This document shows, one piece after another, positions 35,622 to 46,740 of a DNA stretch of 64,000 nucleotides (positions are counted from its first letter, which is position 1; each line of letters begins with the position of its first letter). Source of the DNA: Tenodera sinensis (taxonomy: Eukaryota; Arthropoda; Insecta; Mantodea; Mantidae). The stretch covers positions 47,087,216 to 47,151,215 of the forward strand of contig CM060969.1 of NCBI GenBank assembly GCA_030765045.1. Reading direction: 5' to 3'. The notes under the pieces were generated by a model, which ran no database searches, had not been told where the DNA came from, and saw nothing but the letters and a program-made list of their open reading frames with translations. The position numbers were made by a program, and so were the translations under genes.

Positions 35622-37622
35622 CAAAATTTATATTAACAGTGAATTAAAATACAAGTAGACAAGCACCATCCCAACCCTTTAAGGGCATATAGAAATCAGT
35701 TAAAGCAAAAAACATTCTCTTATTGATCCTATGATATCTTTGAAAAGTGCATGACCATTTGTAACCTACACAGTGCAATTATGTATTTAGCATCTATGAC
35801 TTCCAGCATGTTTACATACCACATGTAAGGACCTTCCAACCTCATAGGTATGTATGTTTCCAAAAGCATCCCTATACAGCATGCCAAAATTACTTCGCAT
35901 TTTAACATTTATGAGGAAGCCCAAAAAAGAACTGAAAATGTTATTTGAAGGAATAAGTTACAGCTATTTTGGAATAATAGGCAGAACTGCAGTTGTTGTC
36001 CAACTGTTGAATTTTTTACAATACGAATAGAAATATTCAAATGATTAAATTGTATTTGATGACCATACATATATGCATTCATTCTGTTTAATGTGCAAAC
36101 TTAATGTGAGGTATGGTTTCAATACTGTATCTTCTTTTCCTTTTTGTGAGGAGACAGATTGAATTTGAAGCTATCTCCTTATGCTCCTTGTGCTATTAGT
36201 ATGACATAATTATTGAGGAATAAAATTAAAACCAAATGAATCACTCATTATGTCACACAAAATATATGTGCACAGCTGACTCATTGTAGAAGTCAAGGAA
36301 GCTATAAAAACAGGTTCCAGGTGAGGAGTGCACAGAACTGAGATAGTTGATTGGTGCTATAGCACTGGGCACTCACTGCCAGGGTGCACTTATTTCTTTA
36401 ATAAAATTCACTCTACCATGAAAAGAGTGTATGTGTATATATAGTGGGCATTCATTTTGAATTGTTTCTTTGATGTTCCTCATAATGTCACCCCTGTCTA
36501 GTGAGTCTTTAATTTTAAGAAGTCAAAGAAAACAAGCATCACTCATAGAGAGCATCTAGGTCAAATGCTGTAAGGAAATTTAGTTTGGCTATCCAAGCCT
36601 GTCCTTAGAATTCATTAAGCTTTCCATCGAGCACATAACAATTGTTTCTTGTAGTGGTTTCTTGGAAGAATTTCCAATAAGAAAGACATCTATGTATATG
36701 TAGATTGCAGTTAGTTCCTGATGAGTGACCCTCGGCGAAAATCCAGTGGGCTAGTTTACTCTTAAACAGTCAACAAATAGTTTGTATTAGATAGTAAACA
36801 GCTCTGCTGCCCTATATTATGTTTAGAAGAAAATACAGAGTACAGCTGACTGCAAAGTTTTGCATGTGAAAGGTTCATGTTATTGCCAGTGTTTTAATGA
36901 GAGATAATGAAAATGACAGCAATTCAGATGAACAAGACAAGGGAGAAATGTTGGGAATAGAAGAAACACAAACAAATTAAGTGTAAAGTTACAGAGATTG
37001 ATACGGTAATATATGTGGCTGACATCACTGGAAATGTTATAATTTGCTTTGTAGCTACTGTACTTCTTTAGCACAGAAACATGAGAGCAAAGCACACAGC
37101 ATCTTATTGTCATTTCTGCTTCTATGTGCCAGTGTTCCTGTAAAGGTGAGTTACTTGCATCTAACCTCTTATTTAAGCATTTCATTCATCAAGAACTTAC
37201 ATGCTACCCTTATTAGTGCAGTGACTTGATCGTTAGTGAAATTTTAAACATAGTACAGGCCTATCAGGAGAAAGGAGACACCAACAAAATATCTTTCTGA
37301 ATAAAACACTCAGTAAAATACCTAGCTATATTGAATATTTGCACAATGAATTTGTATACTTATGTGTCATTTTTGTGCATCATGCCATAATAAAGTACTG
37401 TATAAAATAATCGTGGGTACCTTTTAACATTTATCTCAAGGATTCTTTGAGGTGTGCCTTGAAATTATGGAATCCTATCTAGAAAATCAATGCAGTGGTT
37501 GATATTGTACTGATATCCTCCTTCATTAAACAATATAGTTTGAAAATAGCATTCAAACATATAAACATGGTACTGTATTATCAGGTGCACATTGCCCTAT
37601 ACTAGCGACAATATGCTGCCTC
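35622..37622. other. 2-kb stretch without recognised features
   Basis: AT-rich DNA with only short frames. I see no tRNA-like box, coding family or terminal repeat. Confidence 0.35.
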
Positions 37623-37772
37623 ATACTCTAAGATCATTATTTACTTACTGCAGCGAAGTTCTTGTAATAGCAAACACAAAAAAGATTCAAATCTTTCAAA
37701 ACCAAAGTCTGAGATTAATTACAGGTGCTAACAAAACAACACCAATAGCAGCTATGGAAATACTAACCAACT

Positions 37773-37814
37773 GCGCTGATGACCTAGAAGTTTAGCGCCC
37801 TTAAACCAAATCCA
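37773..37814 (+). mobile_element. 42-bp truncated retroelement end inside family B
   Basis: A 42-bp insert (gctgatgacctagaagttta near its start, then cccttaaaccaaa) is flanked by the perfect duplication actaaccaact at 37762-37772 and 37815-37825. The same sequence type occurs inverted at 44645-44698, so it is the 3' end of a widespread element. Confidence 0.85.
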
Positions 37815-38393
37815 ACTAACCAACTAATGCCCCATTGAGTATGAAATAGAAAAAGCGGCTCTTATTCAACACGAAAAGTTGATCAGACTCCCATTCAATA
37901 CATGGCACAAGAGAAATTTTACACATACACTAAAGACTCAGGAGAGCTTTCTTTCCAAAATTCAAGACATCAAGAAGAAAGTATACCTTCCTAATTCAAA
38001 GGAAAACTTCATATCTAAAGTCAATCCGACACAAACATTAGACATCACATATTATTTACACCTGACAGAAGAAGTTAAGAAAAGTGATACTCCAACTAGT
38101 GTTCTAAAATTATTGGCATTAGAGACAATCCATACTAAATTTCCAGAACACGAATGGCTCCATATTTATACTGATGGATCATTGATATCAAACCAAGATG
38201 GAGCAGGTGCTGGAGTCACATGTCACCTCTTTTCCTATTACAAATCTTTAAGTTATGGAACTACAAACTTTGATGCAGAAATTGAAGCAATTCGAATGGC
38301 CCTACAAAATCTTTTGTACAGAATTTCACATTTTCAGCAAGCAGTTATTCTCTCAGATTCCAGGGCAGCAATTATAGCAATTACTTCCAAGTT

Positions 38394-38629
38394 ATATAAG
38401 TGCTGAGGCTTTCACGGCCGGCATTATCAACTATGTTAAGTAGATTTTCCGGGTTTGTGGGCCGTGGTCGAGTTGGATTACCTTCCTCCGACGTTTTGCT
38501 GGAAACTGCGTCCAGCCGCTAATAACAGAGGTTGACCCTGAAGATGCTGGACGCAGTTTCCAGCGAAACGTCGGAGGAAGGTAATCCAACTCGACCACGG
38601 CCCACAAACACGGAAAATCTACTTAACAT
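38394..38629 (+). mobile_element. Foldback element F1 (39-nt head, two 83-bp arms)
   Basis: Bracketed by the perfect 11-bp duplication acttccaagtt (38383-38393 and 38630-38640); deleting it restores the family-B frame. The head contains tgctgaggctttcacggc. The left arm 38433-38515 pairs almost perfectly with the right arm 38547-38629, leaving a 31-nt loop, and the right arm ends exactly at the duplication. A full hammerhead-type core lies across the loop and right arm. No protein is encoded. Confidence 0.93.
38538..38573 (+). ncRNA. Hammerhead-ribozyme-like core in F1
   Basis: CTGAAGA (38538-38544) fits the invariant CUGANGA. GCTGG (38546-38550) and CCAGC (38560-38564) form a 5-bp stem II with a 9-nt loop, followed by GAAAC (38565-38569) and GTC (38570-38572). 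Spacing and order match a hammerhead core. A possible stem III is the long arm pair CCTCCGAC / GTCGGAGG, with GTT as a candidate cleavage triplet. Stem I is not evident, so activity is uncertain. Confidence 0.6.
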
Positions 38630-39419
38630 ACTTCCAAGTTGTCACCAAAAAACCAAACAATTATAGAATGTTGGAAAATCCTTACCCATCTAACAGCACT
38701 TCAAAAACACCTAGTCTTCCAATGGATACCAGCTCACTGTGGACTGAGTGGTAATGAGAAAGCTGATTTTCTTGCAAAAAAGGGTACCGGCAATGTGCAG
38801 AAATCAATAGTTAATTTACCATTTTATGCAGCTAAAAGATTAGTCAACTCTGAATTCAAAAAAATTATTGAAAAATATTACTATGAAAAATTAAAGAATA
38901 AAAGATGGGAACTACCAAACATTCAAACAGTAATTCCTGAGTATCCTCGAAAAACAGCAGTTGCAACCTTCAGGTTGATTACAGGACATGATTGTCTGGC
39001 AAAACATTTAAACAGAATTGGGATATATTCTTCATCACTCTGTCCTCTATGTGATCTGCAAGAGGAAATGGATCGAGACCACCTTCAAATGCCACTTCTA
39101 ATGCCCCATCCATCAGTGAAAAATATTGGAGAGCAAGAGGATTAATGACTTCATTGTCAGAAATCCAGCATTAGCTAACAACAACAACAAATACTCTAAG
39201 ATCAGAACACTTGTTTCCATATCATGCATACAGGTTCAAAGGACGTCCTTATGGAACAGTATTGTAAATTCAGCAAATGGTCACTAGGGAGCAGTTTCAA
39301 GTGAATAATACTCTAATAAGCACATGCGGCAACAACCACCAATTCAGCTGCACATGCTCATAGAAATAACAAAATCATCATATCATTAGATTGGCACCAA
39401 GTGGAAGTGCATTTCTAGA

Positions 39420-40137
39420 ACATATAAAAAAATGAACAACGATGATCCATTTCACGAAAGCTTTAAGTTTTCCGAAACTCACATACTTAACAAGGAATAT
39501 CTCTGAAATGGTTCAATCTACAAGAAAATTGTTGTTGTTGTTGTTTTCTAGTGCCTTGCATCTGGCAATGAAGCCATTAGCATTCGTGCCTTCCAATACT
39601 TTTGAACTGTAGTTTCTTCTGATCTTAATGCTTCACAGGTCTTCAAGTGGCCTTCGTTCATTTCTGCTGGATCGTTACACAGGACACATATTGGTGAGGC
39701 TGAGATACCTATTCTTCTACAAGAAAATTTATTGAGACATAAATTGTGTATTTTAGCAAGATCTACATTTTTTTGTACAGTATGATTTGGTCTATCTCTA
39801 ACGGTTTACCAGTTATGCAAAAGTCCTCAAGAGTAAATACGACTACAGTGGCTATGGCCAGAACATTCAATGTGGCATTTTAATCAAAATCGTTAGAGCC
39901 ATTTTCAAGAAAATCAAAATTTTCGAAAAATCTTTGATGTAAAGGGTAGTTTAGCGTGGGACTATTTTCTTCAAAATCTTCGTGTCGCATCCTTGAAAGA
40001 CATTAAATTTAAATACCATCTTTGGTTTTTAACCAACTTTTTGTTTTTAAGTTATGCTGTGCACAGACTGACACACAGACACACACATGGACCTTTTTCT
40101 AAAAATGCTTTTTTTGGATTCAGGGGGTCTCAAAACA
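39420..40137 (-). repeat. R repeat, minus copy split by a family A insertion
   Basis: It matches the reverse complement of 25790-26330 (blocks tctctaacggtttaccagtt and gttatgctgtgcacagactg). A 186-bp non-LTR fragment interrupts it at 39531-39716, flanked by a duplicated ctacaagaaaatt, so the R copy is older than that insertion. Confidence 0.75.
39531..39716 (-). mobile_element. Non-LTR family A, 186-bp truncated insertion
   Basis: The 3' end of family A in minus orientation with a (GTT)n tail complement, flanked by the perfect 13-bp duplication ctacaagaaaatt at 39518-39530 and 39717-39729. Confidence 0.92.
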
Positions 40138-41096
40138 TAATTCTGATTTATTATTAATACATATATTAATAATTTGAAAATAGTTTAACATAGAACATTG
40201 AAATTTTGTGTACACTACACCAGGTGAGTCAGCTGCGCCTTATTTTTTTGGAAGGTAGGCCACCCATCAAATGGCATGTGCGCCTTAGTCCAGTTTGCGC
40301 TTACTAAAATGTATTGCTTGACGTTCTTAAAGAGAGGAATGCGCAAAATTGAGAGCAACAGCAGTTTAAGGGACAGAACGTACTCCTCACTAAAGTACAC
40401 CTAAAAACATACGACTCATTTACTGAAAGCGAATTCCGGTTTTCAGCCGATTTTACAAACTTTTTATTAGTGTATACATAGCAATGTAATTCAGTAAACG
40501 CCTCGGAAAAATTGGACCTATCATATGGGTACACTAACAATGTCAGCTAAAAAGAAAATGGTGGATTCTTGTACTTAAAGCAGGGGTTGGCTGCTAAAAA
40601 TTATGAAAAATTTAGAGATATGCCTCATTCATCATGGACTCATACAGTCAAAACAGACATATTATTAAACAACAGTTTATTTACATTTTTGTGTGAACTA
40701 TGCCTCATGCATCTCAATTAATATGCATAACAGCTTTTGCCATTTAAGTAATAATATTAAAATGCCCATCAAATGATTAAAATTGTCTTAAAAGGCTAAA
40801 TCAAACTTGCGAGGTGGCAATGGCATAGCACCAGGCATACAAATCCTACTATTGCATGTGATACGTGCTTTCAGTTAAGTCTCGAAATAGCTGAATAGGA
40901 TTGTGACGGATCCTCTGCACTAAGCCTCAATGACATAGGTTCGAGTCTCAGTATTGTAAATATTTTATTTTATGTTCATCAAAACTTGGAAACAGAATTC
41001 ACAATAATCTAATTATAAAGTCCCTGTGCGTTTAGGGCATTATATTTTAAATCGTTTTTGGTTGTCTGCATTTTGTAATTGAACAGGTGTAAATGA

Positions 41097-41234
41097 GAAC
41101 TGAAGCTTTCCTGGCGACGAACATATTCAAGCTGTTCTCGGGCTTCGAGCCAGGTGAAGTGATGAAGAGCCATCGACGTTTCGGGAGCGTACATCTCACC
41201 TGGCTCGAAGCCCGAGAACAGCTTGAATATGAAT
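41097..41234. mobile_element. Foldback element F2 (25-nt head, two 36-bp arms)
   Basis: Bracketed by the perfect 12-bp duplication aggtgtaaatga (41085-41096 and 41235-41246). The head contains ctgaagctttcctggc, similar to the head of F1. Arms 41122-41157 and 41196-41231 are perfect reverse complements, and the right arm ends within 3 bp of the duplication. On the minus strand CCGAAACGTCG (near 41184-41174) resembles the 3' half of a hammerhead, but the CUGANGA half is not intact. Confidence 0.9.
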
Positions 41235-41348
41235 AGGTGTAAATGACTTCTGCACCATTGGACTGGCATGATGTATTGTGTTGTGAATGTTGACTCCTAC
41301 GTTCTCCACACGTATGCTGTCGCACAATATTTTGTGCCAGTCTTTCAT

Positions 41349-42545
41349 TATGTATTCAACAGACGAGTACGTAGATATGCTTTTGATCTATGGAGAAGTA
41401 AGAACAAATACACCGGAGAAAATATCTCCGGAGAGATATCCAAATAGACGACAACCAACAGCAAACAGCTTCCGGAATGTTCAAAGGCGTCTGTGTGTAG
41501 CAGCATCACTTGCAAGAATGCCTCCTCATAGACACACACCAGCAACATCAGGTGTTAATGTAGAAGCAGTTTTGAATGCCACCCAGAACAATCTGCATAC
41601 TAGTACACGGGTAGTTGCTCAGGAGGTGAACATCAGCCAGTCTTCTGTAGTGTGAATATTGAACACTAATAAGTTCCATTCTTATGGTTTGCACCTACAC
41701 CAAGCACTTAACGGGAGAGATTTCAAAGCTCGAGTGATCTTTTGTGAATGGTTGCTGGAGCGAGTAGCAAGTGATGTGGGACAGGTAGAACTGGAACTTA
41801 AAAATTCAATGCCACAACTGGGATTTGAACCACAGACCTTCCGCTTACCGGGTGGCTGCTCTACCACAGAGCTATTGTGACAAACTGCCAGAATGGCATT
41901 AAATTCTCAAACCAGTTCATATTTCTCCTGGTAAACCACAAAGGCAGTCTCACATCAGAGTCTCACAGTAAGTTTGTTAGCATAAATAAATAATAAATGA
42001 TGTGGGATTCACATCCAGGATATTGTTTTCTGACGAATCAAGATTCCACAACAATGGAACTGGAAATTGTCACAATATGCGCTATTGGAGTGTTGATAAT
42101 CCTCATTGGGTAAGGGAGGCAGCATTCCAAGAGCAGTGGGGTGTAAATGTCTGTTGTGGAATCTTGGGAGACCACCTTGTTGAACCATTATTCTCCGAGG
42201 GGTATCTAACAGGAGCACACTACCTGGAATTCCTCTGTAGCTCACCCCTTATTATTAGGGAATGTACCACTGCAGGAGCAAATGACAATGTGGTTTCAAC
42301 ACGATGGCGCTCCTCCATATCGGTCGGGGATCATCTGCAATCATTTGACAACTGCACATCCTGGTCATTGGATAGGAAGACAAGGACCAGTCCCCTGGCC
42401 TGCCAGATCACCTGATCTGACACCCCTTGACTTCTTTCTCTGGGGTTATTTAAAAGAACACATTTGTGCAGAGGAGCTGGACAATCCAGGAACCCTTTGT
42501 CAGCGTATTACAGTGGCTTTCAGATCTGTTCAACCCTGTGTATAA
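41349..42545 (+). pseudogene. Tc1/mariner transposase, DD41D type, split by a SINE-like insertion
   Basis: The N-terminal helix-turn-helix (STDEYVDMLLIYGEVRTN, then RRQPTANSFRNVQRRL) is followed by VVAQEVNISQSSV and FKARVIFCEWLLERVASDVG. The frame resumes after the 41782-41997 insert as FTSRILFSDESRFHNNGT (first catalytic Asp). The second Asp is in WFQHDGAPPY (codon at 42303) and the third in LTPLDFFLWGYLKEH (codon at 42429), with 41 residues between. It ends at TAA 42543-42545. A stop after SQSSVV and a frameshift near 42240 disable it. All three catalytic Asp are still present. Confidence 0.85.
41782..41997 (-). mobile_element. tRNA-type element, family C, inside the DD41D transposase
   Basis: Flanked by the perfect 10-bp duplication tgatgtggga (41772-41781 and 41998-42007) that restores the transposase frame when one copy is removed. 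On the minus strand it has A- and B-box-like sequences (ggttcaaatcccagttgt). It shares sequence with 52571-52830, including the segment ending agttccagttctacct. Confidence 0.9.
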
Positions 42546-43074
42546 ATGATTCTTATTTCAATTGCACCTACCTATAGGTATGTTTAAACAACTACCTAAT
42601 TGTAGTTCGCCGATAAAGAAACATCAGACAATGCCATAAAGCATAAATAAAGCAATAAAAATGAATATAATAACGTTTTCAGAATAATAATTTGTAAATT
42701 GTGAGGATTGCACGGTAAAAAAGATTAGTACACGCAGGTGATTCTAACCACCCTCACAGCAGAAAGATTACTTCAGAGTCTTGCACTCGTTTTAACTGAG
42801 CTACCTCGTAACGTGTGAGGTAAACAATCCATTTAAGATGTAATATTTGCTGGTTCCAGTGAACTTTTGCAGAAGTGCAAACATCAGCTGTCTAATTACG
42901 AATATATTAAAAGGTGATGTGATAACATCTATATTAGCACTAATTTCATCCAGTGTTTAACATCCATATTAAATATGTGGGTAGAACCTAGTAATGGGGA
43001 CGATGTTTTCATGTTGGAGTATTAAATTCGGATTGCATAAAACTCGAGAATAAGGGGCAGCTGACTCACCTGGT

Positions 43075-44315
43075 ATATTTCATGTTCTGACTGTGTGGAA
43101 AAAAATTCAAAGCAATCAGAAGAAAACTGTGGACTTTTTAATTTTCATAGATACATTGCCTTAAAAGCTAGATAATTATGCTGTATTAAATGCTTAATTT
43201 TGAAGTTAATAGTACTAAGTTCTGCAAGAAGATACCAACAGTATATAGCTTCTAAGTAAGAGACAATTTTGCCCAACTTTGTTACATGGAGGTATTGTTC
43301 TTCCTCCCCCTCAAAAGAACAGGGAAGATGACCACATGATATCTCGGCTGATGTCATGAATCACTCTAATAACTATGTTAAAACATATGTTTCGCAGGTG
43401 TGCACTTTGCATTTAGTGCTGCAGGCACAAGAGCACTTGTTTTGTAACAGATTTGTAAGTCAGAATCTGAGCTATAGTCTAGTTGCTGATGCTACAAATG
43501 TCTCCTGGAGTAGCTCTTGTGAGTGGAGCACAATAACTTGTCTGCCTTCTAACCTGGGGCCAAGTTTGAGACTAGGCTGGCATGAAAAGATTCTTTCCAC
43601 ATTCTAATGAGACAAATTTTGGATAAGTCTCAACTCAATGAAACCTGAGTTCATTTGAACATCATTGTTCAGAAATTATTCTGGTTTCATGCATACAAAC
43701 TCCAACTTATGCATTAGGTACATTAAGTGTCAGGATCACTGCAAGTGATGTGGATTTGCTGTTGAAATGTTGCATTGTATAAACGAAATTACGACTTCAA
43801 TTCAGTCTTCTTTAGCAATGAATCTACCTTCCATATCTGTAGCAAAGTTCACTGACACAACTATCGAACATGGGAAGTGATTGAGTATGAAAGGGACATA
43901 TCTAACGTTAATGTGTGGTTAGGACTTGCAATGACAAGGAAACATATCTCAATGTGGTAAATTTGAGACAAAGCATCTTCATTGCAGTAGAGGCCTATTA
44001 TGCTTACGGGCATGCAGCAAGAAGTGCAGTGCTGTTTCGATATCTGTCAAGTTACAAATGGTACAACATTGATCTATACCAACATGCATAAAATGTTTGA
44101 GCTACTGTGTACAGTATTAGACAGATAAAGTTGTAAATTTTAATAGGTGCTTAAACCTTAATAGGTACTAAAATGTTTTTGTATACTTCTAGCCCAAAAT
44201 TCCTAATAAGCAAAAAAAAAAACCAAATTAACAAATTATGCACTTTAATGAGCTCTACATATTTTCTGAGTGAGCTGTTGCTATAACTTAACATTTCCTG
44301 TAATTCAAAATTGTA
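43075..44315. other. No recognised feature
   Basis: AT-rich DNA. A poly-A run near 44214 is isolated. I see no coding family or repeat. Confidence 0.35.
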
Positions 44316-44318
44316 CAG

Positions 44319-44530
44319 CCCACCTCCGTGGTGTAGACATACTGTGCCTGTCTGACATTCAAGAGGTCCCAGGTTTGACTCTTGGTTAGGGTGAGAGAAT
44401 AAGGTTTTTCCTGCAGTTTTTCCTCATCCTGAAAGATAAATGTCAGGTAATGCTAAGCTCTATGGACCTTGGGCTCATTTGAGAATAATTTTATCCATTA
44501 TTAGATATGATCTAACTGGTTAAATGACAT
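44319..44530 (+). repeat. SINE family A, plus strand
   Basis: The head starts gcccacctccgtggtgtaga and the B-box region is degraded (ggtttgactcttggttaggg). The body contains gggctcatttgaga. No tail or duplication was identified. Confidence 0.8.
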
Positions 44531-44644
44531 TAAAACCTTAAAAGGATATAAAATTTGGTAACAGTTCCATGTATACCTTCCTGTGTAAATTTGGAACAAT
44601 GATGTGGAAGACAATTTAAAGAAGCAAAATACATTTATTATACA

Positions 44645-44698
44645 GTTGGTTGGTTCGTTTGGTTTAAGGGCATTCAACTTCGAAGTCATCAGCACCAT
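44645..44698 (-). repeat. Truncated element end matching the 42-bp insert at 37773
   Basis: ttggtttaagggcattcaac followed by ttcgaagtcatcagcacc is the reverse complement of the 37773-37814 insert, with a (GGTT)n tail complement on its left. Confidence 0.7.
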
Positions 44699-44767
44699 TA
44701 AAAGATTCATGGCAATAGCCAGATATAAATTTCAATTAAAAAAAATCTGATGTGTTGCACTCACATG

Positions 44768-45602
44768 ACTTTCTCTACTTTTGTACTAACCATTCTTACA
44801 AACTCTTATTCCTATATCTTCTTCGTGTTAGTTAAAATAAACATTTGTACAAATTATCTTATTGCTTATTTCCTTGTAGGTGCAAGGGGAATATTGGAAT
44901 ACAGTAGGCTTTGTGCGATAGTCAAATCTTTTAAAGCTTTGAGATTCCATTCTCTTTGCACACGTAACATATAAAAAAATGACCCATTTCACGAAAGTTC
45001 TAAGTTTTCTGAAACTCACACTCATAACAAGGAATATCTCTGAAATGGTTCACCCTACAAGAAAATTTATTGAGACATAAATTGTGTATTTTAGCAAGGT
45101 CTACATTTTTTGTATCGTATGATTTGATCTATCTCTAACGGTTTACCAGTTATGCAAAAGTCGTCCAGAGTAAATACGACTACAGGGGCTATAGCCAGAA
45201 AATTCAAGATGTACATTTCATTTGTCATAAAAATATCTCAAACATATGACATTTTAATCAAAATCGTTGGAGCCATTTTCAAGAAAATCAAAATTTTCGA
45301 AAAATTGTCCACGTAAAGGGTAGTTTAGGACGGGGTTATTTTCTTCAACATCTTTGTGTTGCATCCTTGAAAGACATTAAACTTAAATACCAACTTTGGT
45401 TTTTAACCGACTTATGGTTTTTGAGTTATGCTGTCCACAGACTGACACACAGACAGACGAACACACAGACACACACACGGACCTTTTTCTTAAAATGCTT
45501 TTTTTGGATTCAGGGGGCCTCAAAACATATATTTCCGGTGAAATCTCGACATCGAATTTTTGGGTGGAATACAATACTTCCCCTACTTACCAGTAGAGAA
45601 AG
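44768..45602 (-). repeat. R repeat, complete minus-strand copy
   Basis: It runs from actttctctacttttgtact to cagtagagaaagt with the family's terminal inverted repeat. It is the reverse complement of 25733-26548 over essentially its whole length. Shared sequence (tgatgtgttgcactcacatg) continues about 25 bp beyond the left terminus. Confidence 0.75.
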
Positions 45603-45629
45603 TAATAAAATACTAGCAAGAGGAAAAAA

Positions 45630-45857
45630 AAATTATTTTGTTGTTTAACGACGCTGTCAATTGCCAGGATCACATCAGCGTCGCCGGTGTGCCGGAATTT
45701 CGTCCCGCAGGAGTTCTTTTACATGCCAGTAAATCTACTGACATGGAGCTGTCGTTTTTAAGCACACTTAAAAACCATTGGCCTGGGCCGGGTTTGAACC
45801 CGCGACCTTGGGATCAGTAGGCCAGCATCTAACCAACTGAGCCACCCAGACCGACAC
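45630..45857 (-). repeat. SINE family B, full length with target duplication
   Basis: The best-preserved family-B copy. On the minus strand the A box is TGGCTCAGTTGGTTAGATGC and the B box CGGGTTCAAACCCGG, followed by the body and tail. Flanks tactagcaagaggaaaa (45611 on) and tactagcaacaaggaaaa (45858 on) form an imperfect target duplication. It sits 28 bp from the R repeat. Confidence 0.9.
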
Positions 45858-45982
45858 TACTAGCAACAAGGAAAATATACACAAAAAGTAAAAAACAGTG
45901 GCAATAGCCAGATATGAAACAAGGTGATAAATATGTCAAAAAGCACAAAAAGATATATCTAAAATTTTAAATCCTAAAATTA

Positions 45983-46225
45983 ATATTACACTCTGCTAGA
46001 CTTAAAAACTCTATCAACTGCTGTTTTGTCGTCCGCTAAGACCTCTGCAAATCTGGCAGGCAGCTGCAGAGAATCCCGAAGGTGTGCTAGAGAGCAACAC
46101 TCTATCAGCATGTGACGAACTGACAAAAGGTTGTCACACAGTGGACATAGAGGGGCAAGGTCCCTTTTAAATAGGTAACCATGTGAAAAATTGCAGTGTC
46201 CTATTCTTAATCGAGTAAAATGCAT
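45983..46225 (-). pseudogene. Non-LTR retrotransposon C-terminus (third family)
   Basis: The frame encodes RLRIGHCNFSHGYLFKRD, then CPLCDNLLSVRHMLIECCSL and AVDRVFKSSRV. This is the typical zinc-knuckle end of RNase H-bearing LINEs (RIGH..LTHG, then C..C...L...H.L..C). Only the last 80 codons are present, without RNase H or RT. The sequence differs from families A and B. Confidence 0.75.
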
Positions 46226-46293
46226 ATGTGATCAATTAGAAAGGCTGTAACTTATCTATCCCTCCCTTTGTAAGAGCTTTTCTTACATATGAA

Positions 46294-46740
46294 ATGCTAA
46301 GCTGGATGACTCAGGTGGTAGCGTCTGTGGCCCACATTTGGAAATTGCAGGTTCGATTTTGGAGGTTTCCCTGTGTCATCAGTTCATATCCTCCGAATTT
46401 CCTGTCCCTCCATTTTGTTATATTAATAATTTGATTTCACCTGTAATCCCGTTAGGTTTTTTTCAGGGTTGGAAGCGTCGGCAAGTGTCGCGGCAACAGC
46501 ACGGCAGATGGAACAATGGAAGTCTCGTTCCCCAAATTGGAAGGCGAGCCACTGGTTTCCGGGCCCCCAATGAGATGGTAAAGCCCAAGGGAGGAGGGGA
46601 GCTAAGCCAGCTTTTGTTGGAGTGCTTCTAACTGGCAAACTGTAGGGTCCTGCCGCCTGCTCTGCCCTGTCAACATTCTAGCTGCCCTTAGGATCCATTC
46701 GCCTCATCCATCCTCCCGGGGGTGCCCCGTCAGTGGTAAA
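46294..46740 (+). repeat. tRNA-like SINE candidate with long body
   Basis: An A-box-like GATGACTCAGGTGGTAGCGTC and a B-box-like GGTTCGATTTTGG are spaced as in a tRNA, followed by a GC-richer body. The 3' boundary is unclear. Confidence 0.45.

Larger units (their letters stand above)
37640..39150 (+). pseudogene. Family B ORF2, RNase H portion
   Basis: It starts in the post-RT linker (YCSEVLVIANTKKIQIFQN, then SLRLITGANKTTP). RNase H follows with IYTDGSLIS, FDAEIEAI, LSDSRAAI and, after the 236-bp hairpin insertion, WIPAHCGLSGNEKADFLAKK. The knuckle CPLCDLQEEMDRDHLQ closes the protein. Apart from the insertions, reading frames at 37879-38406 and 38639-39145 are long. The truncated 5' end means there was never a functional protein from this copy. 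Confidence 0.88.
37637..39190 (+). mobile_element. Non-LTR retrotransposon family B, 5'-truncated
   Basis: Flanked by a perfect 14-bp target duplication atactctaagatca (37623-37636 and 39191-39204) and ending tagctaacaacaacaac, the family-B tail. It is related to family A in protein but clearly different in DNA. Two later insertions lie inside it, at 37773-37814 and 38394-38629. Confidence 0.93.
40219..43074 (+). mobile_element. DD41D (rosa-like) Tc1/mariner transposon, 2856 bp
   Basis: The tips are 26-bp inverted repeats with one mismatch: ACCAGGTGAGTCAGCTGC at 40219 on, and the same read inward from 43074. TA-containing flanks (TAC, TAT) abut both tips. A Tc1/mariner transposase pseudogene lies between. 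Two later insertions, hairpin F2 (41097-41234) and a tRNA-type element (41782-41997), enlarge it. The rosa assignment rests on the Asp spacing of the transposase. Confidence 0.8.
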
